A DNA stretch of 64,000 nucleotides from Acinetobacter guerrae (GCF_009372255.1 NZ_LXGN01000005.1:86596-150595), one strand, 5' to 3'. Positions 47,875-58,441 are shown, numbered from the stretch's first letter. A program made the numbers and translations. Notes: a model not told the origin generated them from the letters alone.

Positions 47875-47904
47875 GTATCTTAATCATTTAAATTGACAGG
47901 CATT

Positions 47905-48951
47905 ATGCAAAACAGTTCCAAACAGAAATCTAAATATCATCACGTAGATCCGACCAGTCTATCGTTTAAAGTTTTTCTGGTTTATGACATCTTTATGGTG
48001 TTTATTATTCTTTTTAATCTGTTTTGCCTCTGTGCTAATTACTTCTTAATGAGCAGTATTGGTACATGGTTTTTTGAACATATTCATTTGCCTCAAGTAC
48101 TTGAATTTTATCGTAGCCACTTGCATCCGTGGGTGATTACGACTGAAGCATGGTTTATTGGTTTTTTGATTGTAGAATTGCTAGTACGTTGGGCGATTGC
48201 TATTGTGAATAAACATCATTCACGTTGGTTTTTTTTTCCGTTTATTCACTGGTATGAAATTTTAGCCATTATTCCGCATTTACGCTTTTTGCGTTTATTT
48301 CGAGCGGGAATTATCGCCTATCGACTCAAAGAAATGGGCTATAAGATTATTCCTGAAAATTGGTCGACACAAAGCATATTTTATTATCACGTGGTCATGG
48401 AAGAACTTTCTGATCGTGTAGTTTTAACCATTATTCATGGGATTAAGCGTGAACTTGAAACCAGTTCAACCCATAAACGTATTATTCACGAGTTGGTCGA
48501 TCATCATCGTCAGTTATTTGCGATGACAATTGCTGAATTATTACAAGAAAGTTTGGCCACTGAACTTAAAGCTCAACATAATCAAATTTCTAAAGGTGTC
48601 GGACAAATCGTCAATCAAGCGATTGAAGATACTCCTGAGTTAACTCAGTTATTACGCTTGATCCCGATTGTAGGAGGTCGAATTGAACAGCAAATTCAAA
48701 GTATTGGACAACGCTTGGGTGAAAACATAACCGCAGGCTTACTACAACCATTTACAACGGGTTCAGAACGTACAATTAATCCAAATTATGAACTCATTGC
48801 ACAGCGCATAAGTGAAATAAATATTGATAACAAACACTTAGAAGATTTGGTTGAATCTGTAGTGTTTGAAAGTCTTGAAGCCATTCGCCAACAAGTCAAA
48901 GTTAAACAATGGCAACAAGTTTTAAAAGAACGCGATCAAGCTAAAGATTAG
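47905..48951 (+). CDS. Membrane protein with voltage-sensor-like N-terminal half
   Basis: A 348-residue protein from the ATG at 47905, which has AGG 4 nt upstream (a TTG at 47893 is a poorer start). Hydrophobic segments lie at about 20-48 and 80-100. WYEILAIIPHLRFLRLFRAGIIAYRL (about 113-138) resembles the arginine-bearing S4 helix of voltage-sensor domains, with Arg at every third or so position. No pore loop or selectivity filter is seen. The C-terminal half (about 160-348) is hydrophilic and predicted helical with repeats of charged residues. I know no function; ion-channel-like membrane sensing is only a guess. Confidence 0.65.
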   Translation: MQNSSKQKSKYHHVDPTSLSFKVFLVYDIFMVFIILFNLFCLCANYFLMSSIGTWFFEHIHLPQVLEFYRSHLHPWVITTEAWFIGFLIVELLVRWAIAIVNKHHSRWFFFPFIHWYEILAIIPHLRFLRLFRAGIIAYRLKEMGYKIIPENWSTQSIFYYHVVMEELSDRVVLTIIHGIKRELETSSTHKRIIHELVDHHRQLFAMTIAELLQESLATELKAQHNQISKGVGQIVNQAIEDTPELTQLLRLIPIVGGRIEQQIQSIGQRLGENITAGLLQPFTTGSERTINPNYELIAQRISEINIDNKHLEDLVESVVFESLEAIRQQVKVKQWQQVLKERDQAKD

Positions 48952-49071
48952 GCATTTCAACAATTTTTTTTGATTGATAGCTAGAGAAATCACCAAATTT
49001 GGTCTAGGATTTGGACTATTTACAATATTACCTCGGCGTACCAGCTCGTCAGAGGTTCTTAAGGAATAATT

Positions 49072-49794
49072 ATGGCTGATATACGGATTACAGGCAGAAT
49101 GGTCAACTTTACTCGGTTGACTCTGGATACAAATGATCATGATGCCATCCGCCAGCAATTATCAAACACACTCAGTGAAGGTGCTTATCAAGGCACATTG
49201 GTGATTATTGATAGTACCGTTGAACAGGAACTGATTGCTTTAATTCAGCTTTTAATTAGTCTTGGTTTACAGCCAATGGCTGTGATTGATGGTGTTTTAG
49301 GCGATGAAGCCCGCGCGATTCAATTCCCAGTACTTGGTGCCGATCAACCTTTACAACGAATTAAACCTTCACGTGAAGAAGTGACTCTGGTTGAGGAAAC
49401 AAAACCAGTTGCGTCAAACTCTGAAACAAAAACAACACCAACAAAAACAGCGATCGCACACAAGACCTCTTACCATGATGAAATTTTGCGTACAGGGCAA
49501 AGTCTGGTACAAGATCATGGTGACATTATTTTAAATGCCAGTATGAATAGTGGCTCCGAAGTCATTGCATCGGGAAATATTCATATTTATGGCAATGTTC
49601 GTGGTAGAGTCATCGCAGGTGTTGGAGGAAATCCAGCCGCACGTATTTTTTGTCATTGCTTAGAAGCTGAATTAGTTTCTATTGCAGGAACCTATTGTGT
49701 AGCGGATGATATTCCCAAAGATGTGCTGAAAAAAGCGGTACATATTTATTTAAATGACAAGCAAGAACTTGTATTTCAGGCTCTGGAATTTTAA
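49072..49794 (+). CDS. minC: Septum site-determining protein MinC
   Basis: A 240-residue inhibitor of FtsZ ring assembly. The N-terminal domain (about 1-100) contacts FtsZ. A variable linker rich in Thr, Lys and Glu (about 100-140) leads to the C-terminal right-handed beta-helix (about 140-240), with [36 protein letters not shown] as the MinD-binding and dimerising hallmark. AAGGA precedes the ATG. It is first of minCDE. Confidence 0.95.
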   Translation: MADIRITGRMVNFTRLTLDTNDHDAIRQQLSNTLSEGAYQGTLVIIDSTVEQELIALIQLLISLGLQPMAVIDGVLGDEARAIQFPVLGADQPLQRIKPSREEVTLVEETKPVASNSETKTTPTKTAIAHKTSYHDEILRTGQSLVQDHGDIILNASMNSGSEVIASGNIHIYGNVRGRVIAGVGGNPAARIFCHCLEAELVSIAGTYCVADDIPKDVLKKAVHIYLNDKQELVFQALEF

Positions 49795-49859
49795 GGTATA
49801 TATTAAACACCAATAAAAGCCCATTTTAAGGGTGTATGACCATAACAGGAGTGGATTCG

Positions 49860-50672
49860 GTGGCCAAAATTGTTGTCGTAACATCAGGCAAAGGTGGGGT
49901 AGGTAAAACTACAACGAGTGCATCTTTTGCAACAGGTTTAGCCCTACGTGGTCATAAAACTGTTGTAATTGATTTCGACGTAGGTTTACGTAACCTCGAT
50001 TTGATCATGGGGTGTGAGCGTCGTGTTGTGTATGACTTTGTCAATGTCATTAATAACGAAGCCCGTTTACAACAAGCACTTATCCGCGATAAAGATATTG
50101 AGAACTTATATATTCTTCCAGCTTCACAAACACGTGATAAAGATGCTTTAAGTGATGAAGGAGTTGCGCGTGTAATTGATGAATTGTCACAGGAATTTGA
50201 TTACATTATTTGTGACTCGCCTGCAGGCATTGAACGTGGTGCTATTTTAGCCATGTATCATGCAGATGAAGCCATTATTGTAACGAACCCTGAGATTTCA
50301 TCTGTCCGCGATTCAGATCGTATTATTGGGATGCTCGATAGTAAAACCAAAAAAGTTGAACAAAACGAAGGACGTATACGTAAGCATTTATGTATTACCC
50401 GTTTTAATCCAGAACGTGCAGACCGTCAGGAAATGTTGACGATCGATGATATTGCAAAAGATATTTTACGCGTTCCAACTTTAGGCGTTATCCCAGAGTG
50501 CCCAAGTGTTTTACAAGCTTCTAACGAAGGTAAACCTGTAATTCTTTATACTGAGACGAAAGCAGGTCAGGCTTATGATGACCTTGTCGCACGTTTCCTC
50601 GGAGAAGAGCGTCCTTATCGACACATTACATCTCAGCCTAAAGGCTGGTTGGCACGGTTATTTGGAGCGTAG
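49860..50672 (+). CDS. minD: Septum site-determining ATPase MinD
   Basis: A 270-residue ParA-type membrane ATPase that carries MinC and oscillates with MinE. The start is GTG at 49860, giving MAKIVVVTSGKGGVGKTT (deviant Walker A GKGGVGKT at 10-17) with AGGAG 8 nt upstream; the ATG at 49836 would add eight unrelated residues. DFDVGLRNLDLIMG and DYIICDSPAGIERGA are family motifs. The C-terminal amphipathic membrane-targeting helix is GWLARLFGA. MinE starts 2 bp after the stop. Confidence 0.96.
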   Translation: MAKIVVVTSGKGGVGKTTTSASFATGLALRGHKTVVIDFDVGLRNLDLIMGCERRVVYDFVNVINNEARLQQALIRDKDIENLYILPASQTRDKDALSDEGVARVIDELSQEFDYIICDSPAGIERGAILAMYHADEAIIVTNPEISSVRDSDRIIGMLDSKTKKVEQNEGRIRKHLCITRFNPERADRQEMLTIDDIAKDILRVPTLGVIPECPSVLQASNEGKPVILYTETKAGQAYDDLVARFLGEERPYRHITSQPKGWLARLFGA

Positions 50673-50674
50673 AT

Positions 50675-50947
50675 ATGGCAGGATTCTGGAGTAAACTTTT
50701 TAGTGGTGAAGACAAACCATCAAGCGCACAAACAGCCAAAGATCGCTTAAAAGTTATTGTGGCTTCTGAGCAGGGTCTAGGTCGTCGTTTGAGTCAGGAT
50801 AAAATTGACCAAATGAAAAAAGAAATCATGCAAGTGGTCAATCGCTACGTGCGTGGTGTCGATGAAGGTCACATTCAAATGCAAGTGCGTTCTGAAGCGA
50901 ACATTGAAATGTTAGAAATGAATATCAACTTACCCGAAGAGAGATAA
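50675..50947 (+). CDS. minE: Cell division topological specificity factor MinE
   Basis: A 90-residue MinD-ATPase activator. The N-terminal anti-MinCD region carries a membrane-binding start (MAGFWSKLFSGE) and the MinD-contact helix RLKVIVASEQG, and the dimer domain follows with MNINLPEE at the end. GGAG lies 7 nt before the ATG inside the minD end. Last gene of minCDE; a palindromic element (51001-51093) follows. Confidence 0.95.
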   Translation: MAGFWSKLFSGEDKPSSAQTAKDRLKVIVASEQGLGRRLSQDKIDQMKKEIMQVVNRYVRGVDEGHIQMQVRSEANIEMLEMNINLPEER

Positions 50948-51000
50948 GCGATTTTATTGATATTTAATCTATAAAATTCTTATTAGCGATTTTCTTCAAA

Positions 51001-51093
51001 TAAGGGCAAAATGTGAGGCTAACTCAGTAAAGTGTTGCTTAACTGAGTTAGAAAGCGAGAAGCTAGGCTTCGAGCGAAAACATTTTGCCCTTA
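51001..51093. repeat. Palindromic element with three-way-junction fold
   Basis: Perfect 14-bp terminal inverted repeats TAAGGGCAAAATGT (51001-51014) and ACATTTTGCCCTTA (51080-51093) enclose two hairpins: CTAACTCAGT (51019-51028) with ACTGAGTTAG (51042-51051), and GAAGC (51059-51063) with GCTTC (51067-51071), the latter extended by opposed GA/GA then GC/GC. As RNA it would form a three-way junction. Both termini carry TA, as would a TA-targeting miniature element. It may act as a transcript-end structure for minE, a dispersed repeat, or both. Confidence 0.65.
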
Positions 51094-51118
51094 ATTATTT
51101 TAAGCCTGAGGACGTGTA

Positions 51119-51406
51119 ATGGCATTATCACAGCCAGCAACTTTCAATGAAGAATGGTCAGACGAGCGTGTTTTTGCCTATCTTAATCAACTTCCACCAG
51201 AAGGTGTAAATGCAGACTTTCACGTGCTCTATCATGCTTTCAAACATATGCGTCCAAATGACTATGAACGTTTATTGACTCAGTTTGTTGCAGATGGTCG
51301 TGATGTTAATGCCACCAATCCTCAGGGACAACGTATTCATGATGTGATTGCTGAATTTCCGCGTCAGCGTGAACCATTCTTAGAAGTCTTAGCAAAATTT
51401 GCCTAA
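51119..51406 (+). CDS. PA4642-family small protein
   Basis: A 95-residue soluble protein, acidic at its start (FNEEWSDERVFAYLNQLPPEGVNADFHVLYHAFKHMRPNDYERLLTQF). The same layout is seen in the conserved family named after Pseudomonas PA4642; function unknown. No signal peptide or metal motif. A GAGG site precedes the ATG. It ends at a strong bidirectional terminator. Confidence 0.8.
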   Translation: MALSQPATFNEEWSDERVFAYLNQLPPEGVNADFHVLYHAFKHMRPNDYERLLTQFVADGRDVNATNPQGQRIHDVIAEFPRQREPFLEVLAKFA

Positions 51407-51420
51407 ACCTGAGATCAAAT

Positions 51421-51447
51421 AAAAAACCTGCATTCGGCAGGTTTTTT
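51421..51447. terminator. Bidirectional terminator after the PA4642-type gene
   Basis: AAAAAACCTGC (51421-51431) pairs with GCAGGTTTTTT (51437-51447) around ATTCG, with T runs in both directions. It serves the convergent PA4642-type and LysE genes. Confidence 0.8.
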
Positions 51448-51461
51448 TAGCTTGCGCATTT

Positions 51462-52085
51462 TTAGCGATGACTAATCAAATAAACACCAAACGCCGTAAA
51501 GATACCGCCAGAAATACCATCAATCCATTTCGCAACATTTTGATAAGCAGATTTAAAACTTGGTAAAGAAAATACAAATACTACAAATAAAAACCAGATC
51601 AGGGTTTCTATAGCAATAATGAAAAACAGCAATGAATGAACATGATCTAATGCAGGATTTGCCAAGAACAAAGAAAATACACTACCAAAATAAATCACAG
51701 CTTTTGGATTGGATAAATTGGTCAATAAACCTTTTAAGAAAAATTTTGTGTCAGTTTTAGGTAAATCGATTGAGATATTATGACTTTGAGCTTTTTGCTT
51801 GGAAAAAGCTGAGCGTAGCATCTGAAAGCCTAACCAACATAAATAAAACCCACCCACCACCAATAAGATTTGCTTCAACCATGCCATTTTTTCAAAAATG
51901 ATATTTAAGCCCATCAATGCCAACATCGCCCAAAACATGACCCCAACGGTAATACCTAAAACGACAAAGACAGCTTCACGTCGTGAGCGGCTAATTGCAG
52001 TTTGAGAAACTAGAAAAAAATCAGGGCCAGGAGTAATGAGTGCACAAAACTGAATAAATATTAATGTGACTAAGGCAACAAACAT
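51462..52085 (-). CDS. LysE/RhtB-family amino-acid exporter
   Basis: A 207-residue membrane protein with five to six TM segments. The N-terminal motif FCALITPGPDFFLVSQTAISRSRREAVFVVLGITVG is the LysE-superfamily signature (GPD). LKGLLTNLSNPKAVIYFGSVF is the second family motif. It exports amino acids such as homoserine, threonine or lysine; the substrate cannot be read from sequence. The start ATG at 52085 follows GGGGGAG closely; a GTG at 52088 is directly upstream. Confidence 0.87.
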   Translation of the reverse strand: MFVALVTLIFIQFCALITPGPDFFLVSQTAISRSRREAVFVVLGITVGVMFWAMLALMGLNIIFEKMAWLKQILLVVGGFYLCWLGFQMLRSAFSKQKAQSHNISIDLPKTDTKFFLKGLLTNLSNPKAVIYFGSVFSLFLANPALDHVHSLLFFIIAIETLIWFLFVVFVFSLPSFKSAYQNVAKWIDGISGGIFTAFGVYLISHR

Positions 52086-52303
52086 CACTCCCCCTTATTA
52101 AATGCATTTAGAGTTTAAATTTAACATTTTTTTGCATATTCCCCCAGCCATTTTTATATCTGTTCGGCCAATAAAAGTTTATTATTTTTGATTAACCTTA
52201 TGATATTTTTAGAGCAGATAAATCAATAATCTTTGATCTCGTCATTGCTTACTTTTGAGGATTAGTCTTTTAATATCAGTCTATTACTATAGCGAGAATA
52301 AAA

Positions 52304-53239
52304 ATGAATAAAGATCATCAACCCAACCCAAATGAAGATCTTGAAACAATAGATCAGGAACAACTCAAAGACTTACCTATTTTTAAAAAATCTGTTCTTG
52401 AATATAAAGGCTTGGTGACTTCTGAAGAATCTAGTTCTGCAGCTTTACCCGAAAGTTATCCTTATCGGACGCGTATGTCACGTAAGACTTATGAAACTGA
52501 GAAAAAGCTACTCCAGATTGAATTACTTAAAGTTCAATCTTGGGTTAAAGATACAGGTCAGCGTATTGTTTGTTTATTTGAAGGACGCGATGCAGCAGGT
52601 AAAGGAGGTACGATTAAACGCTTTACAGAACATTTAAACCCCCGTGGTGCGCGTGTGGTTGCCCTTGAGAAACCTAGCTCTCAGGAAAGTGGACAATGGT
52701 ATTTTCAGCGTTATATTGAACATTTTCCAACCAAAGGCGAAATCGTATTTTTTGACCGCTCATGGTACAACCGTGCAGGTGTTGAACGTGTAATGGGCTT
52801 TTGTGAACCGCAGGAATATTTACAGTTTATGCGCCAAACTCCTGAACTTGAGCGTATGTTGGTCAATAGCGGCATTCATCTATTTAAATTCTGGTTTTCA
52901 GTCAGTCGTGAAGAACAATTACGCCGTTTTATTTCGCGCCGTGATGATCCTTTAAAGCATTGGAAACTCTCACCGATCGACATTCAGTCTCTGGATCGTT
53001 GGGATGATTATACAGAAGCCAAAAATCAAATGTTTTTCCATACCCATACAGGTGATGCACCGTGGACAATTATTAAGTCCGATGATAAAAAACGAGCACG
53101 TTTAAATTGTATTCGCTATTTTTTATCAAAACTGGATTATCCGAATAAGAATTCCAAAGTAACCGAGCGTGTTGATGAAAAAATTGTGCTCATTCCAAAT
53201 CCACAGTTTAAACAGGTGATGGATACAGAATCTGACTAA
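52304..53239 (+). CDS. ppk2: Polyphosphate kinase 2 (PPK2)
   Basis: A 311-residue polyphosphate-dependent nucleotide kinase. Walker A is FEGRDAAGKGGTIKRF (GRDAAGKGG at 94-102), Walker B FFDRSWYNRAG (DRSWYNR at 151-157) and the lid region has WFSVSREEQLRRFISRRDDPLKHWKLSPID. One-domain length fits class I PPK2, which makes GTP/ATP from polyphosphate. The acidic N-terminal 35 residues are poorly conserved in the family. A hairpin follows the stop. Confidence 0.92.
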   Translation: MNKDHQPNPNEDLETIDQEQLKDLPIFKKSVLEYKGLVTSEESSSAALPESYPYRTRMSRKTYETEKKLLQIELLKVQSWVKDTGQRIVCLFEGRDAAGKGGTIKRFTEHLNPRGARVVALEKPSSQESGQWYFQRYIEHFPTKGEIVFFDRSWYNRAGVERVMGFCEPQEYLQFMRQTPELERMLVNSGIHLFKFWFSVSREEQLRRFISRRDDPLKHWKLSPIDIQSLDRWDDYTEAKNQMFFHTHTGDAPWTIIKSDDKKRARLNCIRYFLSKLDYPNKNSKVTERVDEKIVLIPNPQFKQVMDTESD

Positions 53240-53246
53240 AAATAAA

Positions 53247-53279
53247 TGGACTAATCCATATCAACTATGGGTTAGTCCA
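53247..53279 (+). terminator. Stem-loop after ppk2
   Basis: TGGACTAATCCATA (53247-53260) pairs with TATGGGTTAGTCCA (53266-53279), 13 Watson-Crick pairs and one T-G wobble, around a 5-nt loop. There is no strong T run after it, so it may be a Rho-type end or RNA-stability hairpin. Confidence 0.45.
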
Positions 53280-53430
53280 AACATTATTAATCTAAAGTTA
53301 TAGAACATAAGATCGAAATATTAAAAATTAATTCATCAGTTTTACTGGGTTTAAAATTATAAAATAAATCAGCAAAGTTAAATTCGCTCATTTATATTAA
53401 GTCACCTTGAAAAAACAATGATGACTTCAA

Positions 53431-53940
53431 ATGACACCTATTCAAACTTCATCAAAAATTGAACCACAAAAAATAATTAGCTTAAAAAAATTTATTTTTT
53501 TATCGATCATTACTTTTTCTATGTACCATATATGGTGGATGTTTAAAGCTTGGAGATTTTTTCAGCAAAAAGATCGTGTAAAAATAATGCCAGCTTTAAG
53601 GGCCGTATTTGCTATTTTCTTTTTATATCCATTACTAAAAAAAATACAAAATTTTGCTTCCGAAGAAGGTGAAACTCCGAATTACTCTCCTGTATTACTT
53701 TTTTTAGGATATATAATTTTTTCTATGCTCTATAAATTACCTGATCCATTTTGGTTGATTTCATTAAGCAGTATTATTTTTTTGATTCAACCATTTCAAG
53801 CATTAAATGCAGCAAAAAGAAACGCAGCTCAAGTTGAGGTTATTGAGCAAAAAAACTTTAGTAAACCACAAATTGTATTGATTATTATTTTTTCAATCGT
53901 GTGGGCTCTAATTTTGTTGGGCTTATTTCTGACCGAATAA
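53431..53940 (+). CDS. Small multi-pass membrane protein, unknown function
   Basis: A 169-residue protein with about four to five hydrophobic segments (about 17-38, 45-63, 84-100, 107-122, 143-166). FIFLSIITFSMYHIWWMFKAWRFFQQKD near the start recalls DUF4234-type membrane proteins, in which a WW motif follows the first helix; I regard this as weak. No enzyme motif is visible. It is convergent with ftsK and shares a hairpin with it. Confidence 0.6.
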   Translation: MTPIQTSSKIEPQKIISLKKFIFLSIITFSMYHIWWMFKAWRFFQQKDRVKIMPALRAVFAIFFLYPLLKKIQNFASEEGETPNYSPVLLFLGYIIFSMLYKLPDPFWLISLSSIIFLIQPFQALNAAKRNAAQVEVIEQKNFSKPQIVLIIIFSIVWALILLGLFLTE

Positions 53941-53941
53941 A

Positions 53942-53981
53942 ATAAAAAAGTTGCAATGACGCTGATGAGTCATTGCAACTT
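53942..53981 (-). terminator. Terminator between the membrane protein gene and ftsK
   Basis: AAGTTGCAATGAC (53948-53960) and GTCATTGCAACTT (53969-53981) are perfect 13-bp complements around GCTGATGA. The minus strand continues with a T run, so it mainly ends ftsK. Confidence 0.75.
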
Positions 53982-53992
53982 CATGCATAGGC

Positions 53993-56900
53993 TTAAACTA
54001 AAATTTCGCGTTTACCATTTGCACCCATTGCGCTGACAATTCCATTTTCTTCCATTTGATCGATAATCCGTGCAGCACGGTTATACCCCAAGCTAAATTT
54101 TCGTTGTAACGAAGAAGTTGAAGCTTTACGAGTTTCAAGTACAAATGCGACACATTGGTCATACAACATGTCTCGGTCTGAGCCACCCTCACCACTGTCT
54201 TCAAAACCACGTGAGGTTGTTTCTTCATCATATGGCGTCAGAATCTCATCAACATAGTCTGGATCGCCACGTTCACGCCAAGCATCACAAATTCGATTGA
54301 CTTCATCATCACTAATAAATGCACCATGTACACGCTCAGGCTCAATTTTACCCGGCCCAAGAAATAGCATATCACCATGACCAAGTAAGTCTTCTGCCCC
54401 ACCTGCATCTAAAATAGTACGTGAGTCAATTTTTGAGTTCACACGTAAGGCAACACGTGTCGGAATATTGGCTTTAATCAAACCTGTAATGACATCAACC
54501 GAAGGACGTTGTGTCGCGAGCAGTAAATGAATGCCTGCTGCTCTTGATTTTTGTGCCAAACGAGTAATCATTTCTTCAGCTTTTTTACCGACCTGCATAA
54601 TCATATCGGCAAACTCATCCGCCACGATGACGATTGAAGGCAATGGCTGTAAACGGGGTGCTCGTTCCTGTGTCGCTGAATCACTTGGCTTCCATGTCGG
54701 ATCAATCAGATCTTCACCATTCGCAATCGCTTCTTCAACTTTACGATTGTAGTCGGCAAGTTTACGAATTTTTAAGAACGACATCAGTTTATAGCGACGT
54801 TCCATTTCATTGACACACCAGTTTAAAGCACTCACCGCATCTTTCATGTCGGTCACAACTGGCGTAAGCAAATGCGGAATATCATTATAATTGGCTAGTT
54901 CAAGCTGTTTTGGATCGATTAAAATCAAGCGTAGTTGATCTGGGGTATATTTTAGCAACATCGACAGAATCATCGAGTTTACTGCCACAGATTTACCAGA
55001 ACCTGTTGTTCCTGCGACCAACATGTGAGGTGCTTTACCCAGATCAGTAATTACAGGATTACCAGAAATATCTTTACCCATCGCCATAGAAAGTAAACCC
55101 GCAGGATCCTTAAAGGCAGGTGTTTCTAGTAGTTCAATTAAACGCACCATTTCACGGGTACTATTCGGCACTTCAATCCCAATATAAGGTTTCCCCGGAA
55201 TCACCTCAACCACACGAACCGATGCCATTGACATGGAACGCGCCAAATCACGAGAGATATTGGTTACTTTAGAGGCTTTAACACCGGGTGCCAAATCAAG
55301 CTCAAAACGTGTTACCACAGGCCCCGGCTGTGCCTCAATCACTTTGGCTTTGACGTTAAATTCTTGAAGTTTGATTTCCAATAGCTCAGATAATCTTGCC
55401 AATTGCTCTGCAGTAAAGTTCACTTTTTTATTTGGATCAACTTTATCGAGTAATTCAAACCCCGGTAATGTTGGCAAATCTCGACGTTTTTGTACAACTT
55501 GCATAGCGCGAGACATTGGCCGTCCAGACGCATCTGCTAACGGGGCATCAAAATCGAACTCATCTGCTTCATCTTCATTGGGCTTACCAGCCGTTTCCTG
55601 CCAAGCATCAATAAATTCTTCTTTAGATAATTTATGATTTAAATCTGTTTGAATTTCAGCTTTGACAAATGGCGTTGATTGCGCATAGCTACTGGTTGTT
55701 GGTGATTTAGCTTCTTCATCATCTACCAATAAATCGGTCAAATCATCGAATTCTTCGGCCTGTTGCATATTCTTAGGTTTATAGGGTGCAACTGAAGCTT
55801 GTTGAATTGTTTGTTCCACTTGCTCAATCAATCCATCTGTATCGTGTTGTATCTGTGTTGTAGGCACTGGATGTTCAACGAATGGCGTGTGAATATCCGC
55901 AGCTTTATTGTTCGGAACAGCTGCCAATAACTCATCAAAAATTTCATCATCATTCCAATCCAGAGACGATTTTTTTTGAGCCTGAATGGAATAATCGGTA
56001 ATTTCAGGGTCATTTTGTGCGGCTTGCTGTAAATGATCATAAGGCGAGCGCTGCGATTCTTGCGCATCATCTGCTGCGCGAAGTAACGCATCAATTTCTT
56101 GTTTATGATTCAAATCATCGGATTGTAAAGCGCGCCAAACCTCTCCAGTCGCGACCAGACGCTGACTATCCTTTTGTAGTCGATGCGCCTTTTCAATTGT
56201 TTTTTCAAATTCTTCAGAGTCTTCATGATCCTGAAACTCTTGGTTTGCAGCGTGTTCTTTAGCTAAGACATCATCAAATAATCGTTCTGCGACCACATCA
56301 CTCACATATCCATTTGCTTTTAATACAGGCGAACTCGTCGCTTGCAAAGCAGGTTCTGCTTCATGTGTCACACTAGAAGCAGCACTTGAGCTTGCTGCTA
56401 TATTCGTTGCTGGTGTGTTCAAGACTTTTTTGGGTGGATCGGTCAGATCAAAATCAGACTCATTGGGAGATACATTTTTATAAAATAAATCCTGTAAATA
56501 AGCAGGCGTGGCTTTTAATGTGGCCCATGTTTTATTCCACTGAATACCAAAAGCCAATGTGATTAAAACCACCCAAAATACCAAGAGGAATAAAGTCGCC
56601 CCATATATCGTCAATAAATGACTCAGGCTTTCTCCAATCTCATAACCAATGATGCCACCAGAAGCATTATCTAAAGTATCGGCAGGTAGACTCCAATGCA
56701 AATACAATAGCGTTGAGGTTGCCAGAATAATAAAAAATTGCGCCGCGTAGCGAAATGGGCGGTTTAAGAAACTATGTGGCCACCAAACCTGAATCGCTTC
56801 AATGAACAGAAAAAGTGGGATCAGTAAACTTGCCCAGCCTAAAAAACCAAAGAGCAAATCTGCAATCCATGCCCCTGCTACCCCACTTGCATTAGACACT

Positions 56901-57043
56901 TGTTGGGTATCACTTGAAATATGCATCCAGCCAGGATCAAACGGCGTATATGTCACTGTGGCCAGAAACATATAGATCCCAAAAGAAACCAAAAATAATG
57001 TGATTAATAAGCGCTGTGCATAAACACTTGACACCGCAGTCAT
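53993..57043 (-). CDS. ftsK: DNA translocase FtsK
   Basis: A 1016-residue hexameric motor that segregates chromosome termini at the septum. Four to five N-terminal TM segments (about 12-190) anchor it; a linker rich in Glu, Asp, Ala and Gln spans about 200-540. The motor domain has Walker A GTTGSGKS at about 678-685, Walker B IVIVADEFADMI, and the gamma DNA-reading domain (about 955-1012, RKASTSSLQRKFSLGYNRAARIIDQMEENGIVS) contacts oriented genome sites and XerD. The linker is shorter than that of E. coli, giving a total typical of Acinetobacter/Pseudomonas. Start ATG at 57043. Confidence 0.95.
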   Translation of the reverse strand: MTAVSSVYAQRLLITLFLVSFGIYMFLATVTYTPFDPGWMHISSDTQQVSNASGVAGAWIADLLFGFLGWASLLIPLFLFIEAIQVWWPHSFLNRPFRYAAQFFIILATSTLLYLHWSLPADTLDNASGGIIGYEIGESLSHLLTIYGATLFLLVFWVVLITLAFGIQWNKTWATLKATPAYLQDLFYKNVSPNESDFDLTDPPKKVLNTPATNIAASSSAASSVTHEAEPALQATSSPVLKANGYVSDVVAERLFDDVLAKEHAANQEFQDHEDSEEFEKTIEKAHRLQKDSQRLVATGEVWRALQSDDLNHKQEIDALLRAADDAQESQRSPYDHLQQAAQNDPEITDYSIQAQKKSSLDWNDDEIFDELLAAVPNNKAADIHTPFVEHPVPTTQIQHDTDGLIEQVEQTIQQASVAPYKPKNMQQAEEFDDLTDLLVDDEEAKSPTTSSYAQSTPFVKAEIQTDLNHKLSKEEFIDAWQETAGKPNEDEADEFDFDAPLADASGRPMSRAMQVVQKRRDLPTLPGFELLDKVDPNKKVNFTAEQLARLSELLEIKLQEFNVKAKVIEAQPGPVVTRFELDLAPGVKASKVTNISRDLARSMSMASVRVVEVIPGKPYIGIEVPNSTREMVRLIELLETPAFKDPAGLLSMAMGKDISGNPVITDLGKAPHMLVAGTTGSGKSVAVNSMILSMLLKYTPDQLRLILIDPKQLELANYNDIPHLLTPVVTDMKDAVSALNWCVNEMERRYKLMSFLKIRKLADYNRKVEEAIANGEDLIDPTWKPSDSATQERAPRLQPLPSIVIVADEFADMIMQVGKKAEEMITRLAQKSRAAGIHLLLATQRPSVDVITGLIKANIPTRVALRVNSKIDSRTILDAGGAEDLLGHGDMLFLGPGKIEPERVHGAFISDDEVNRICDAWRERGDPDYVDEILTPYDEETTSRGFEDSGEGGSDRDMLYDQCVAFVLETRKASTSSLQRKFSLGYNRAARIIDQMEENGIVSAMGANGKREILV

Positions 57044-57365
57044 ATACTGTCCTGTAACCCAGTTATAGATTGATCTTGTTATGTCGCAGCTTCAAAAAAG
57101 TCGCTGCGAATAAAAGTTATATTATGCACCTGTTCTTACAAAAAAGATGCATGATTGTTTACGCTTGTTGTTAATCTTGTTGTCAGGGGCAATTGACCTG
57201 ATACCACAACATTAAAGGATTTTTTTAAATTGTCTACAATTGACTCTTTTATCTATATAGCTCAATTCGATTTAGATGATCAATATTATCGACATCAAAT
57301 CAGCCCCTTTCTGATCGACTTTCACGTATAATTTTCTCAATTTTAATATAAATAAGGAAGCTTAG
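57044..57365. other. Divergent ftsK/trxB intergenic region, 322 bp
   Basis: No convincing gene. The inverted repeat TCGCAGC (57084-57090) / GCTGCGA (57103-57109) lies in the ftsK leader. TCAGG/CCTGA dyad elements sit near 57183-57201. The rest is A+T-rich and must contain both promoters. A 33-codon TTG-initiated frame at 57230 is weakly supported and not called. Confidence 0.5.
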
Positions 57366-58313
<948 letters not shown>

Positions 58314-58340
58314 AAACCCAAACAGAATTTGTAAGCTACA

Positions 58341-58367
58341 AAAAACCACCAATAAAGGTGGTTTTTT
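58341..58367 (+). terminator. Terminator after trxB
   Basis: AAAAACCACC (58341-58350) pairs with GGTGGTTTTT (58357-58366) around AATAAA and continues as a T run. Confidence 0.8.
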
Positions 58368-58441
58368 TGTATCAGATCACGTTATAACTACCGTACTCCG
58401 CTATTTTTTATAAGAATATTTTTAATTAAATAGGAAACTTT

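Noticed and set aside
57230..57331. A 33-codon TTG-initiated frame in the ftsK/trxB gap preceded by AAAGGA
   Set aside because: The composition is not protein-like in any recognisable way, the start codon is weak, and a random open frame of this size is expected in A+T-rich DNA.
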